Assembly: GCA_030015575.1 (NCBI GenBank)
Contig: CM057347.1
Location: 409,790,248 to 409,854,247, forward strand
Origin: Agapanthus africanus
Taxonomy: Eukaryota > Streptophyta > Magnoliopsida > Asparagales > Amaryllidaceae
DNA length: 64,000 nt
Reading direction: 5' to 3'
In this document: in pieces, positions 26,617 through 36,885 of the stretch
Layout of the letters: each line of letters starts with the position of its first letter
How positions within the stretch are numbered: the first letter of the stretch is position 1
Program-made: the position numbers and the translations under genes
The notes under the pieces: generated by a model
Told to the model about the DNA's origin: nothing
The model's input: the letters and a program-made list of their open reading frames with translations, nothing else
Databases searched by the model: none

Positions 26617-28876
26617 TGTTGGAGATAGTGCCCTCAGAGTCAATTATTAGATCACAGGTACGTGATTGCAATGATTGATGGAGGACCTATCCCGGTAGGA
26701 CAGTCTTACTCGAGATGATAGTATGCTATCTGGTTTACCTTTATCATCGTGTACTGCTTTAAATGACCTAACAAGTCGCTATTACACGTTGATAGAGCCC
26801 CTAGGATTCTTGCTTGACCACCAGCAGTATGAGGGCGATCATATAAGTGGGAGCTGGGGTCTATAAGCATATCCTTAAATGGTCCCTAGTCGTGTGAGTT
26901 TCGAGACAGGGCATCGATACTCCAGAGTAGACTAGTGTATACAGTCGAGACCCCGACGAGGGGCGGTGGCCGGTCTCACAAGCCACTGGTGTCAGTTGGA
27001 TCACCTAAGATGTATACAGGTGCTCATTGGGTTATGAGTACACCGGACAGGACTCGCCGGGAACATGCTAGTTGGTCATATACCAGACGTCAGATGGCAG
27101 TTCCCTGGTGACATGTGTGCAGGTTAGTTCATCGACCTGGAGATCGTCATTTGTCTCGTGTGAGTTCCCACTGTACTTTGATTACTACCCTACCACGGCT
27201 CAAAGGAGTCGTGCAAACAGGTTTTAGTTGGGTACAGTCCCGAGCCACATGGAGGCAGTGAGCGTATCTTCAGGGGTTCGTCTCTCCCGGTATTGGGGGT
27301 GAGGTCGTGCTGTGTCTAGGAGAGCCATTACACGAAGCCCTCGGCCGAGGCAAGGAGATTTACTGGTAGGTATTCCAGTAGTATCTCAGGGTGTTCTGGG
27401 CTACACTCCGACACGACTTGTACCGCTTTTGGGGGTCTGACTTTTACCAACCCCTAGGCCCGCCATGCGATGCTCATAGACGAACGGACCGGACTGTACG
27501 GATATTGTCACTGACAGGCTCAGTAGGGAGTCAGGCTGAGTTCGCTCACAGACGTCCCTTTTGGTCAATACCTGGTAGCCCGTTATGTATTGGCTTATAC
27601 CTCTAACGTGCTAGTGGTTAAATCCACAACCAAGGTGTTGACGAGTCTTTAGAGTCCCCCACATTCTGTTACTCAGCTTTCGGGCGAAAGGTTGTAGAGG
27701 CCGTATGGAGATATGGCAAGGTCCGATCAGATACGCGCGGTATTGCACGGATCAGGATCGGACAGTTTGTACTGTAGGCCGTATGGATATATGGCAGGGT
27801 TCGATCAGATGCGTGCAGTATTGCACGGATCAGGATCGAACGGATATTACTAGCCGGCTTTGGTTTAAGCCGGATCCTAGTATAGTACAGTGTAGATTTT
27901 GTCTCATTGCATTTGTATTTCGGTCTAAATACAGATGCGGATGTGTATGCACAGTATCGGGGTTTGTCCTGTAATTTATTACGGGACCAGTTTTCTGGAG
28001 TTGCCAGTTTGCTTTCAGTTTCGGCCGATTTCCTTTGTATCGTTCATTGGCCGAAGATTGGTGGAGGAGGGCTTATTTGCATTGTTGCAAATAAGTGGTT
28101 GTGGAGGGGGTCTTTGCATTTTTGTTGCATCATGATTATAGCCCCATCCCTTGACCTTGACTTCTTGACTTCCTCATGATGGCTTGACTTTTAAAGTCAT
28201 CATGGTTGTTGGTGATGGTGGTGTTGGAGTGAGGGTTTTCTTGTGATCATTGTTTTGTGATGATCACCCTTTCTCTCTCTTGCTTGATTGGATAGCTCTC
28301 TCTCTCATTTTCTATCATATGAAACTTTCCTTCTCCTCACTCACTCACTCACTCACTCTTTTTTCCAAGGAGAAGAGGCCGGCCACTTGAGGTGGGGCTG
28401 TCCAAATTGGTGGGGGTCTTTTGGTTCATCATATATCATTTTTGCTTCACCAAAATTCCCTAGTTCAACTCCATAGTTCAATCCCTCCACAAAAGGCAAT
28501 TCCTACAACCCCAAAATGAGACTTGTACACTACATTCTACAGCAAACCTTGAGCACGTCGACTAGCCAGCTTCGTGCCCGAGTTGCCTCGGTATTGAGGT
28601 GGGAGCCCGTAAAAGAAGTAGGCGATGTGGTGCACTTCCGGCGACGAGGAGGAGACGGGACATTCCGCAGGAGATCGGGACGACGACGAGAAGACCGGAG
28701 GACTCGGATCTGTCGGTATATCTCTCTTCCCTTTCTTGTAGTTAGCTAGGACTAGTTAGTGGTTCGATCCGGGTATTAGTGCGCGGCGGTTTGCCAGTTC
28801 AAGAAAATTTAAAGTTTATCACAGCTTCCACATTTGGCCGTCGGATTGACGGCCGGGGTGCCGCCGTGCACTTACA
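26617..28876 (+). repeat. Element C 3' LTR
   Basis: A 2,260-bp direct repeat of 18632-20886, preceded by AAGTGAGAGAT and followed by the GCTCT duplication. Confidence 0.92.
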
Positions 28877-28881
28877 GCTCT

Positions 28882-30643
28882 GAGGTAGAACTGGAAGAAG
28901 TTCCAGCAACACAAACTGCAACTGAAGATTTAGTGGAACCAGAGGATTCAGAAGTACCCGACGAACCCAGCCTCTCCGCCGATCTAGCAGGGTTTCTCAT
29001 CCACCTGAGAGATACTACGGTTTTCTCATTGATGATGGAAGCGAGGATTGCATCATGGAAGATGATGACCCGACTAGTTTCGAGCAGGCCATCACGAGTG
29101 GTGACTCTGTGAAATGGCTGGATGCAATGCGATCTGAGATGGAATCCATGTACACCAACAAAGTATGGACTTTGGAAAATGCTCCTGAAGGGGTAAAACC
29201 CATTGGGAGCAAGTGGATCGTTAAAAAGAAATTTGGTGTAGATGGAAAAGTTGAGACTTTCAAAGCTAGACTTGTTGCAAAGGGTTTTCGTCAAAGACCA
29301 GGTGTGGATTATGACGAAACCTTTTCTCCAGTGGCTATGCTTAATTCCATCCGGATCTTACTTTCCATTGCTGCATACCATGACCACGAAATCTGGCAAA
29401 TGGATGTTAAGACCGCCTTTCTAAACGGTGATTTAGAAGAGTGCGTGTACATGACTCAGCCAGAGGGCTTCGTAGATAGTGGGAGCAGCGGAAAGGTGTG
29501 CAAGCTGCTTAAATCTATTTATGGGTTAAAACAAGTATCGCGGAGTTGGAACATCTGTTTTGATGTTGTAGTCAAGAGTTTGACTTCATCAAAAATATAG
29601 ATGAACCTTGTATCTATAAGAAGGTAGCAGAGAGTAAGGTTATCTTCCTCGTATTGTACGTGGACGACATACTCTTGATAGGAAATGATATTCCTATGCT
29701 GCAATCAGTCAAGCTCTTCTTATCACAAAGATTCTCAATGAAAGATCTAGGTGATGCCTCCTGCATATTGGGAATCATGATCTATAGAGATAGATCTAAA
29801 CGGATACTGGGATTGTCCCAATCCAGGTACATTGACACCATACTAAAGAGGTTTAGTATGGAAGAATCCAAGAGTGGGAACCAACCCACGATCTCTGGAC
29901 TCACTCTCTCCAAAGAGATGTCTCCCAAGACTGATTTGGAGAGGGCTCGCATGCAAGGGATACCCTATGCTTCGTCAGTAGGCTCTATCATGTATGCGAT
30001 ACTATGTACCAGACCCGATGTAGCATACTCACTAAGTGTAGTGAGTCGGTATCAAGCAGATCCTGGAGAGAGTCACTGGACAGCTGTGAAGAACATTCTC
30101 AAGTACTTGCGAAGGACTAAAGAGATGTTCTTGGTGTATGGTAACGGAGAACTCCAGGTGGAGTCCTTTACCGATTCCAGCTTCCAAAGTGATAAGGACG
30201 ACTCTAAGTCGCACTCGGGATTTGTCTTTACCCTCAATGGAGGGGCGGTATGTTGGAAGAGTTTCAAACAGGATACCGTTGCAGACTCGACGATGGAGGC
30301 TGAATACATCGCTGCCAACGATGCCGCCAAAGAGGCTGTCTGGATAAAGAAGTTCATTAGTGAACTTGGTGTGGTTCCATCCATTGAGCATCCAATACCT
30401 CTGTATTGCGATAACAATGGAGCTGTGGTTTTGGCCAAGGAACCCAGGTCCTATCAGAAGTCCAGACATATTCTGAGGCGGTATCACCTGATCAGGGAGA
30501 TAGTTGATCGCCGGGAGATCGAGGTCATGAGAGTAGATACGAAGGACAACACTGCGGATCCACTCGCAAAGATCGTTCCCCAGATACAGTTTGAGAGATT
30601 ATTCGGGATGCTGGGTATAAGATACTACAGCAGCTGGCCTTAG
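28882..30643 (+). pseudogene. Element A pol, second part: reverse transcriptase and RNase H (two frameshifts)
   Basis: This is the continuation of A's pol after element C. The linker is Glu/Pro-rich and loses frame near 28965. RT starts around 29055 with KWLDAMRSEMESMYTNKVW. Conserved copia RT blocks follow: KARLVAKGFRQRPGVDYDET, QMDVKTAFLNGDLEE and SIYGLKQ. A one-base frame change occurs near 29577. The catalytic YVDDILLIG is at about 29660. RNase H is recognisable from ESFTDSSFQSD through DSTMEAEYIA to the K-S-RHI-RRYH-I motif. The stop is TAG at 30641-30643, just before the polypurine tract. Apart from the 17714 stop, these two frameshifts and the C insertion, pol is intact, so A is close to a once-functional source of enzymes. 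Confidence 0.9.
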
Positions 30644-30657
30644 TGCAAGTGGGAGAT
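30642..30657 (+). other. Polypurine tract of element A
   Basis: AGTGCAAGTGGGAGAT directly precedes the 3' LTR and overlaps the pol stop. The same tract adjoins the 3' LTRs of B (reverse complement at 5860) and E (42813-42828). Confidence 0.8.
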
Positions 30658-32852
30658 TGTTAGTTATGTATATGCCCTAGAGGCCATTGTTGTATATATG
30701 ATGTATATTATGATGGATGCTTGGATATATATAGAGAGGACTTTCTTGCTCGTCATGATAGTATGCTATTTGGTTTCACTTTATCTTAACATGTTGACTT
30801 GTACTGGTTTACTGTTTTTCTCTCACATATTGATAAAGCCCTTAGGATCTGTACTCGACTACTGGGACTATGATGAGATCATACTAGTGGGGCCATGGTA
30901 GTCGATGAGTACATCCTATAACTGTTCCTAGTCGAGGGTATATCGAGACATGGCATCGATACACCAGAGTAGACTAGAGTATACGCATCTTGACCCATAT
31001 GATGGGCGATGGATGATCCCATATCCATCGGTGTTTGACATCAGAGATGGTGTATGGGTGCTCAGTGGAGACTGGGTACACTGGACGGACTCGCCGAGAA
31101 CTCCCAGATGGTGATATACCACACGTCAGATGGCAGTTCTCCGGTGACACTGGTACATGGTAGTCTGTAGACCCGAGATCGTCATAGAGTCTTGTGTGAT
31201 TCCCACTGTGCTTTGATTTCCACTTTACCACGTCCAAGAGGGCGTGTAAAACGGTGGCTTTTGGGTGCAGTCCCGAATCACATGGAGGCAATGAGCGATA
31301 GGAGGGGATTCGTCTCTCCCGGTATAGGGAGTTGGTGTTGTGCTGTGTTCGATTGGCTATAACTGGAAGTCCCTGGCCAGGGCTGATATAGAGATTTACT
31401 GGTAAGTGTTACCAGTAGTTTCTCGACCTGTTATGAGCCTCACATCGACACGACTTATCGGTTACTGGGGTCTGACGTATACCACCCCTAGACTTGATAT
31501 GCGACATATCAGACGAAGAGACCGGACTGTACGGGAGTGTTACTGATTGGATTCACAGGAGAACGTACAGGATAGCTTGTTGATCTTTTGATCGCTCAAT
31601 ACCTAGGTGGCTGTTACGTTTAGCTGACCGCTTGCAGCTTGTGGGTTTTTGATATGATCATCACCTGCTACCGGCGTATTGACGATTCTTTAGAGTCCTA
31701 CACAGAGATTTCTTGGCTCAGGCAAAACGGAGTAGAGGCACATATGTGATATGTGCAGGACCGAGGATAATGCGATATGAGATACCGTATTATATTCTCG
31801 CGATATTTAGATGTGAACCAGGACATCGGATCAAGTGTTGATTCGATGAATCGGTACATGATATATTAGTCGGTTATATTTGATATAGCCGGATTGTCGG
31901 ATCAAGTGTTGATTCGATGATTTAATGTATAATAATATATATGATATATTGTATTACATTATCTAATATTGGCTCGTTTTATTATTTTATTTTCTCACCA
32001 GATAATACATTGATATATATGCGATATATATTAAAGGTATTATTTCTTTTGTTACAAATATATAATATATATGTGATATATATTATAGTAACATGATATG
32101 ATTAATAATGAAACATGTTTAGTGGTGATTAAACAAGGTTAGGGTTTAATTGGGTTAGTTTCTTCTTGCACATTCTAGAAGTTCTTCTTTTGTCATGAAG
32201 AAGATATTATGATAGATATTTTCTTATGACTCTTTTCTTAACCCAACCAAACCCTACCCTTAGTTAACTCTCTACAAGGGTTATCCTTGTCATCATTAAC
32301 CATGGTTGCATTATTATTGATATACTCATTTCATTATTCATCACAAAAGGATTATCTCATTTTCATCATCTTCTTCTCTCTTGAGCTTTGAGAAAGCTTG
32401 CTAGATTTTCCTTTTGTGATGATTTCTTGTGAGAATATGATATAAAAAGAAAGCATAAATACTACTCCATCATTCTTATCTAATCTAGCCCATTAGATTA
32501 GGGTGTTCACCTCATTAGAATGAGAGAGCTTGAGTTATAGCAACTTCGACGTAGATCATCGGAGAAACGGAACACTACAAGCTAGCATGGATCGTTCGAG
32601 TCGTGAAGCCTCTCTTGAGTCCGGGAGATCGTGGATCGCGGCGAAGCGACTTCTACTCGGAGCTTATGAAGCGAAGGAGTGGACTACAAAGTTTGTAATC
32701 CCTCACACTTAGTAGTAAAGATATTTACTTGCATGTTAAACCCTAATAATCTAGCAAAGATCCCGGCTTTGGGTTGTTCGGCATGTCTAAAATTTTATTC
32801 GGGCATGGTTGATACCTTATGAACCCTCACAAGAGTGCCTAGGAACCCTACA
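30658..32852 (+). repeat. Element A 3' LTR
   Basis: 2,195 bp, TG..CA, uninterrupted. It is the reference copy used to see that B split the 5' LTR. Followed by the GGGTC duplication. Confidence 0.93.
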
Positions 32853-33480
32853 GGGTCCTCTTGTATGAGGGCTTTTGATCCTTAAGGACGGAGGTAGGAA
32901 GCTACCAGCTGTCGATTGCAAGGCAAGGGCCCGACAGCCTCGGGGAGGAATTTTGATCCCCGGCGTGTGGCAGGGAAACTGCCCGCCGGGGATAGCCGAG
33001 CGAGGGAATCTCGGGCTCGGCTGCCTCTGGGAGGGCTTTGAGATCCTTCAGGATGGGGACCGAGCAGGGTTACTGCCCGGTGTCTCTTGGCGAGGACTTT
33101 GATCCCTGTCGGTTATGGTAGGAGGCTACCAGCCGGGGATAGCCGGGCAAGGACCCGACTGCCTCTGGGAGGATTTTGGCCTTTGGCGCGAGGAAAGCTA
33201 TAAGGTTGTAGGAAGCCCACCAAGGACCTTTGGCCGGGCAGGGTTTCTGCCCGGTGCCTCTTGGCGAGGACTTTTGTCCTGAAAGATAGCCGAGTGAGGG
33301 AACCTCTGGCCTCGACTGCCTCTGGGAGGGCTTTTGGATCCCCGGCGTCGTGGCAGGGAAGCTGCCCGCGGGGGATAGCCGAGCGAGGGAATCTCTGGCC
33401 TCGACTGCCTCGGGAGGGCTTTTTAGATCCCCGGCGTGTGGCAGGGAAGCTGCCGGCCGGGGATGTTTGAGCAGGGCGGC
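32853..33480 (+). repeat. D minisatellite, main array
   Basis: GC-rich hierarchical repeats. One unit type contains GATAGCCGAGCGAGGGAAT and GGCAGGGAAGCTGCCCGC (about 90 bp). A second contains CGAGCAGGGTTACTGCCCGG and CTTGGCGAGGACTTTGATCC. They alternate imperfectly, with at least four copies of the first type. The array is continuous with 1610-1889 once element A is removed. The units do not encode a conserved repeat protein in any single frame. Confidence 0.75.
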
Positions 33481-33585
33481 TGCTGGTTTGAACCTTTGAC
33501 GAGGTGCAGCCTGGTCGTTCGGCTGTTGGTGCGGGGAATAGGAATGGTTGGGGCAGCGGCGTGCACACCTAGTGCAGTGAATGCG

Positions 33586-33732
33586 GGTGGAGGCGAAGCG
33601 ATAGGGACGCGTCGCTTCGTTTCCACCGAGTAACGTTGAAGGATGTCGCGTGGCGCGTCGCTTCGTTTCCACCGGGTAACGAACGATGGACGCCGCGTGG
33701 CAGCCGTTGGGCTGCAGAGCGGGCTATATAAG
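33586..33732 (+). promoter_or_regulatory. Probable promoter of the D plus-strand ORF
   Basis: TATATAAG at 33725-33732 lies 41 bases upstream of the ATG, at a spacing typical of plant class II promoters with short leaders. Just upstream, GCGTCGCTTCGTTTCCACCG occurs twice (33609-33628, 33655-33674). Its near inverted copy GGTGGAGGCGAAGCGA is at 33586-33601. Confidence 0.55.
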
Positions 33733-33772
33733 GGGTATCGGTTCTTCCCCTTTCGTAGATAAGCCATCGAAA

Positions 33773-34282
33773 ATGGAGGATTTCCCGTTCACTATCCCCG
33801 AAATCATCAGTTCTCCAGATGTGTACCTTTATGGCCACGACCGCACCGAGGACACGGTGCAGTTGGTGGTTGCTCGCATTGAGGAGCACTTCGGTCGGCT
33901 GCTCCCTAGGCGCTCCTCCCTGCTGCAGCTGTTGGTGTACTCCATCTGGAGGGCATCGCCGGGGCTTTACAACCCCCTGTCAGAGCAGCTTTTTGACGAG
34001 GCCGTGGGAAAGCTGCAGTCCTTAAGGCGCTTCGGCTTGATCTCCGCGAACCGGCTGGCGCACTCGGGGGCGCTCATCCGCGAATGCTACGAGCTAAGGG
34101 TTGGAGTCAGCGCCCGCGGGGGAATCGGGAGTAGAGGCTGGAACTTGCGCGGCCCCGGTTGGCGGGGATCTTCGCCGAGTACCACGAGCAGTGCTCGCTG
34201 CACCCCTTACCCCCCTATTGTAACTTGGCAGTTCTTTTTTTTTTTTTGTACGGATGAGGAGCCCATAGTACCCTTTGAATAA
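33773..34282 (+). CDS. Small plus-strand ORF of element D, unknown function
   Basis: Start at ATG 33773, 41 bases after a TATA motif; stop TAA 34280-34282, overlapping an AATAAA signal. The first 110 or so residues look like a folded, charged helical protein (for example YLYGHDRTEDTVQLVVARIE and LFDEAVGKLQSLRRFGLI). After about residue 115 the frame becomes low-complexity (Gly/Arg/Ser, then poly-Phe from a T run). Another frame over 34130-34230 encodes a better-looking helix (LAGIFAEYHEQCSLHPLPPY), so a frameshift near 34110-34130 is likely. It is convergent with D's gag, whose stop is at 34386. I do not recognise the family. It belongs to D rather than the host, because gag continues on the far side of element E. 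Confidence 0.5.
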   Translation: MEDFPFTIPEIISSPDVYLYGHDRTEDTVQLVVARIEEHFGRLLPRRSSLLQLLVYSIWRASPGLYNPLSEQLFDEAVGKLQSLRRFGLISANRLAHSGALIRECYELRVGVSARGGIGSRGWNLRGPGWRGSSPSTTSSARCTPYPPIVTWQFFFFFCTDEEPIVPFE

Positions 34283-34385
34283 ACAAATATTTCCTTTCAT
34301 TTTCGCAATGCTCCATTGATCCTTATTTAGTCAACGGTAGATTCTAGGAAGGATTTACATTGCTAAAAAAAAGAACAGGTACAGG

Positions 34386-34607
34386 TTAAAGGATGACTTT
34401 GTTGGTTCGGGCCGAGCCCCCTGAAGGGCTGCCGGCCCCTGCGCTTGGCATAGGGCATGGGGCTCCCTGAGCCCCGGGCTGGCTGTCTGCCGAAACGAGC
34501 ATGATCTGGCCGATGGTCAGGTCGGTGGTTGGGCGAGGTTGCTCCTGCTCGTGGTCGGTCTGCCGTTTGTCCCTTAAGTAGGTGGCGAGATGCCCGGACC
34601 GTATGAG
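34386..34607 (-). pseudogene. Element D gag, C-terminal part
   Basis: When element E and one ATGAG copy are removed, the minus-strand gag frame from 45099 runs on here without a break (RSGHLATYLRDKRQTDHEQE). It stays open for about 72 codons to a TAA at 34388-34386. In autonomous Tat-lineage elements this region leads into protease. Here the frame ends in a Ser/Gly/Pro-rich tail with no pol after it. Gene broken by insertion. Confidence 0.85.
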
Positions 34608-36872
34608 TGTTAGTTATATGTATGCCCTAGAGGCCATTACTGTACATAGGATGTATATTGTAGTGGATGCAGGGACATATATAGGGAGGACTTTCTTGCT
34701 CGACATGATAGTATGCTATCTGGTTACCCTTTACCTTAACGTGTATGCTGATTGTCTCTCTGTTACATGTTGGTAAAGCCCTTAGGATCTGTACTTGACT
34801 ACCTGGACTATGATGCGGATCATACTAGTGGGGACATGGTAGTCCATAAGTACATCCTTCAAAGTCCCTAGTCGTGGGTGTATCGAGACGGGGCATCGAT
34901 ATACCAGAGTAGACTAGCGTGTACCTTCTCGACCCATACAGATGGGCGATGGATGATCCCATATCCATTGGTGTTTGACATCAGAGATGATATACGGGTG
35001 CTCAGTAGAGACTGGGTACACTGGACGGACTCGCCGAGAACTCCCAGATGGTATTATACCTCACGTCAGATGGCAGTTCTCTGGTGACACTGGTACAGAG
35101 TAGTCTGTTGACCCGAGATCGTCATAGAGTCTTGTGTGGTTCCCACTGTGCTTTGATTTCCATCTTACCACGTCCAAGAGGGCGTGCAAAACGGTGGTTT
35201 TTGGGTACAGTCCCGAGTCACATGGAGGCAATGAGCGATAGGAGGGGATTCGTCTCTCCCGGTATAGGGAGTTGATGTTGCGCTGTGTTCGATTGGCTAT
35301 AACAGGAAATCCCTGGCCAGGGTTGCAGAGATTTACTGGTAAGTGTTACCAGTAGTTTCTCGAATGGTTATAGACCTCATATCGACACGACTTATTGAGC
35401 TATTGGGGTCTGACGTTTACCACCCCTAGGCGAGATATGCGACATATCAGACGATCAGACCGGACTGTACGGTAGTGTTACTGGTCGGATTCACTGGAGT
35501 GTGAGCGGGCTTGCTCGTCGATCTTCAGATCGCTCAATACCCGGGTGGCCGTTACGTTTAGCAGACCGCTTGCGGCTTGTGGGTGTTTGATATGATCATC
35601 ATCCGCTGCTGGCGTATTGACGAGTCTTTAGAGTCCTGCACAGAGGTTTCCTGGCTCAAGCGAAACGAAATAGGAGCGCATATGAGATATGTGCGGGACC
35701 GAGAATAATGCGTGTATGTGATACCGTATTCCATTCTCGCGATGAATGTGTCGAATGGTTGTATGCGATATAACCTGGTTATCGAATCAAGGATTGATTC
35801 GATAAATCGATACATTGGATATTAGCCGGTTATATGCGATATGACCGGATCATTAAATCAAGTGTTCTATATGCGATATGACCGGATCATTAAATCAAGT
35901 GTTGATTTAATGATTTAATGTATAATTATATATTTGATATATTACTTTGCATTAACTAGTATTGGTTCACTTTAAATGGATTTTCTCACTCGGGTGTGCG
36001 CATTACATATGCGATATGATTTTGTGCACTTGCTTGTATCATGTTTGATGATACATCCTTTTTGGTTAAGTGTAAAGTATTAAACCTTGGTTAATGAAAT
36101 GGTTAGGGTTTCTTATTTGTTATTCATTTATCTTATTTAATTATCCTTTTATTTTTGATAAATGAATAAAAGAAAAGAGAAAAGAATGGTGGCTAATTTT
36201 GTTCTTTAGTTGAAGCTTCATGAAGCTTTGTTCAAGTCAACCATTCTTATCTCATCCTTAAACCTAACCATTCCCACTAACCCTAGTTTAGTCTCTACAC
36301 TTGACCATGGTTAATTTGATGATAAGAATTCATTTTCTTTTCTTATTCTTTTAACTTATCATAACTATTTCCTTCTTCTTCTTCCTTGAACTTGAAGAAG
36401 AAAGCTTACCTCATCAATGGTGATTGATGAATTAGAGTGAGAAATCCAATTCTAAAGTTAACCCAACTCCTATTTCTTCATCCTCTACCTCTTGCCAAGT
36501 AGTAGAGTGTGTTTACTTCACAAGTTTCATGACTTGGGGAAGTAGTGAGCTTGATTTAGCGATGCCTCGACGTAGATCATCTTCGGCATGGACATCGACG
36601 ACCTAGCTTGCCCATTCTCCGACGAAGCCGATCCTAGAGCCCGGATTTGACTTGGACAGCGGAGAGGACCTCGTTGCGGAGCTATGGAGGTGGAGCACCG
36701 GATCTACAAAGGTTGTATTTCCGTTTTCTCATTAGTTAAGTGTTAACTAGTTCTTTTTCGCCTAGACATCTAGTTATCGATCCGTAGTTTAGGGTTTCTC
36801 GGCACCATAATTTTTGAAATTGCCATGGTTGATGGCTTGGGAGACCTCACTAGCGTGCCTAGGAACCCTACA
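34608..36872 (+). repeat. Element E 5' LTR
   Basis: Begins TGTTAGTTATATGTATGCCC and ends GGAACCCTACA. It carries the hairpin series at 35169-35186, 35256-35271, 35311-35322, 35328-35361 and 35403-35428. An internal short duplication of TATGCGATATGACCGGATCA lies near 35833 and 35871. No gene is present. Confidence 0.95.
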
Positions 36873-36873
36873 G

Positions 36874-36885
36874 TGGTATCAGAGC
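36874..36885 (+). other. Primer-binding site of element E
   Basis: TGGTATCAGAGC one base after the LTR. Confidence 0.92.

Larger units (their letters stand above)
18632..28876 (+). mobile_element. Element C: copia retrotransposon inserted in A's pol
   Basis: A 10,245-bp plus-strand element with LTRs at 18632-20886 and 26617-28876, flanked by GCTCT (18627-18631, 28877-28881). The primer site is TGGTATCAGAGC. The polypurine tract (AAGTGAGAGAT) differs by one base from that of A and E. Its LTRs begin TGTTGGAGATAGTGCCCTC and are only distantly similar to those of A, B and E, so it is a separate family with the same architecture. LTR divergence is near 1% by eye (about 22 differences). Confidence 0.93.
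1890..32852 (+). mobile_element. Element A: Ty1/copia (Angela/BARE-like) retrotransposon, interrupted by B and C
   Basis: A has TG..CA LTRs (5' LTR 1890-3672 plus 14026-14439, 2,197 bp; 3' LTR 30658-32852, 2,195 bp). It is flanked by the 5-bp duplication GGGTC at 1885-1889 and 32853-32857. The primer site is TGGTATCAGAGC and the polypurine tract is AAGTGGGAGAT. Without B and C it is about 10.36 kb. The domain order protease, integrase, RT, RNase H is the copia order. The first 745 bp of the LTRs differ at about 3% by eye, which makes A the oldest of the copia inserts here, consistent with it hosting two of the others. Assignment to the Angela lineage rests on LTR length, the long leader and the pol sequence. 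Confidence 0.92.

Noticed and set aside
34878..35087. Short ORF recurring in the LTRs of B and E (also 43099-43308 and 13541-13750)
   Set aside because: Its recurrence is explained by LTR duplication and subfamily relatedness; it overlaps the hairpin region and is not open in C or H.
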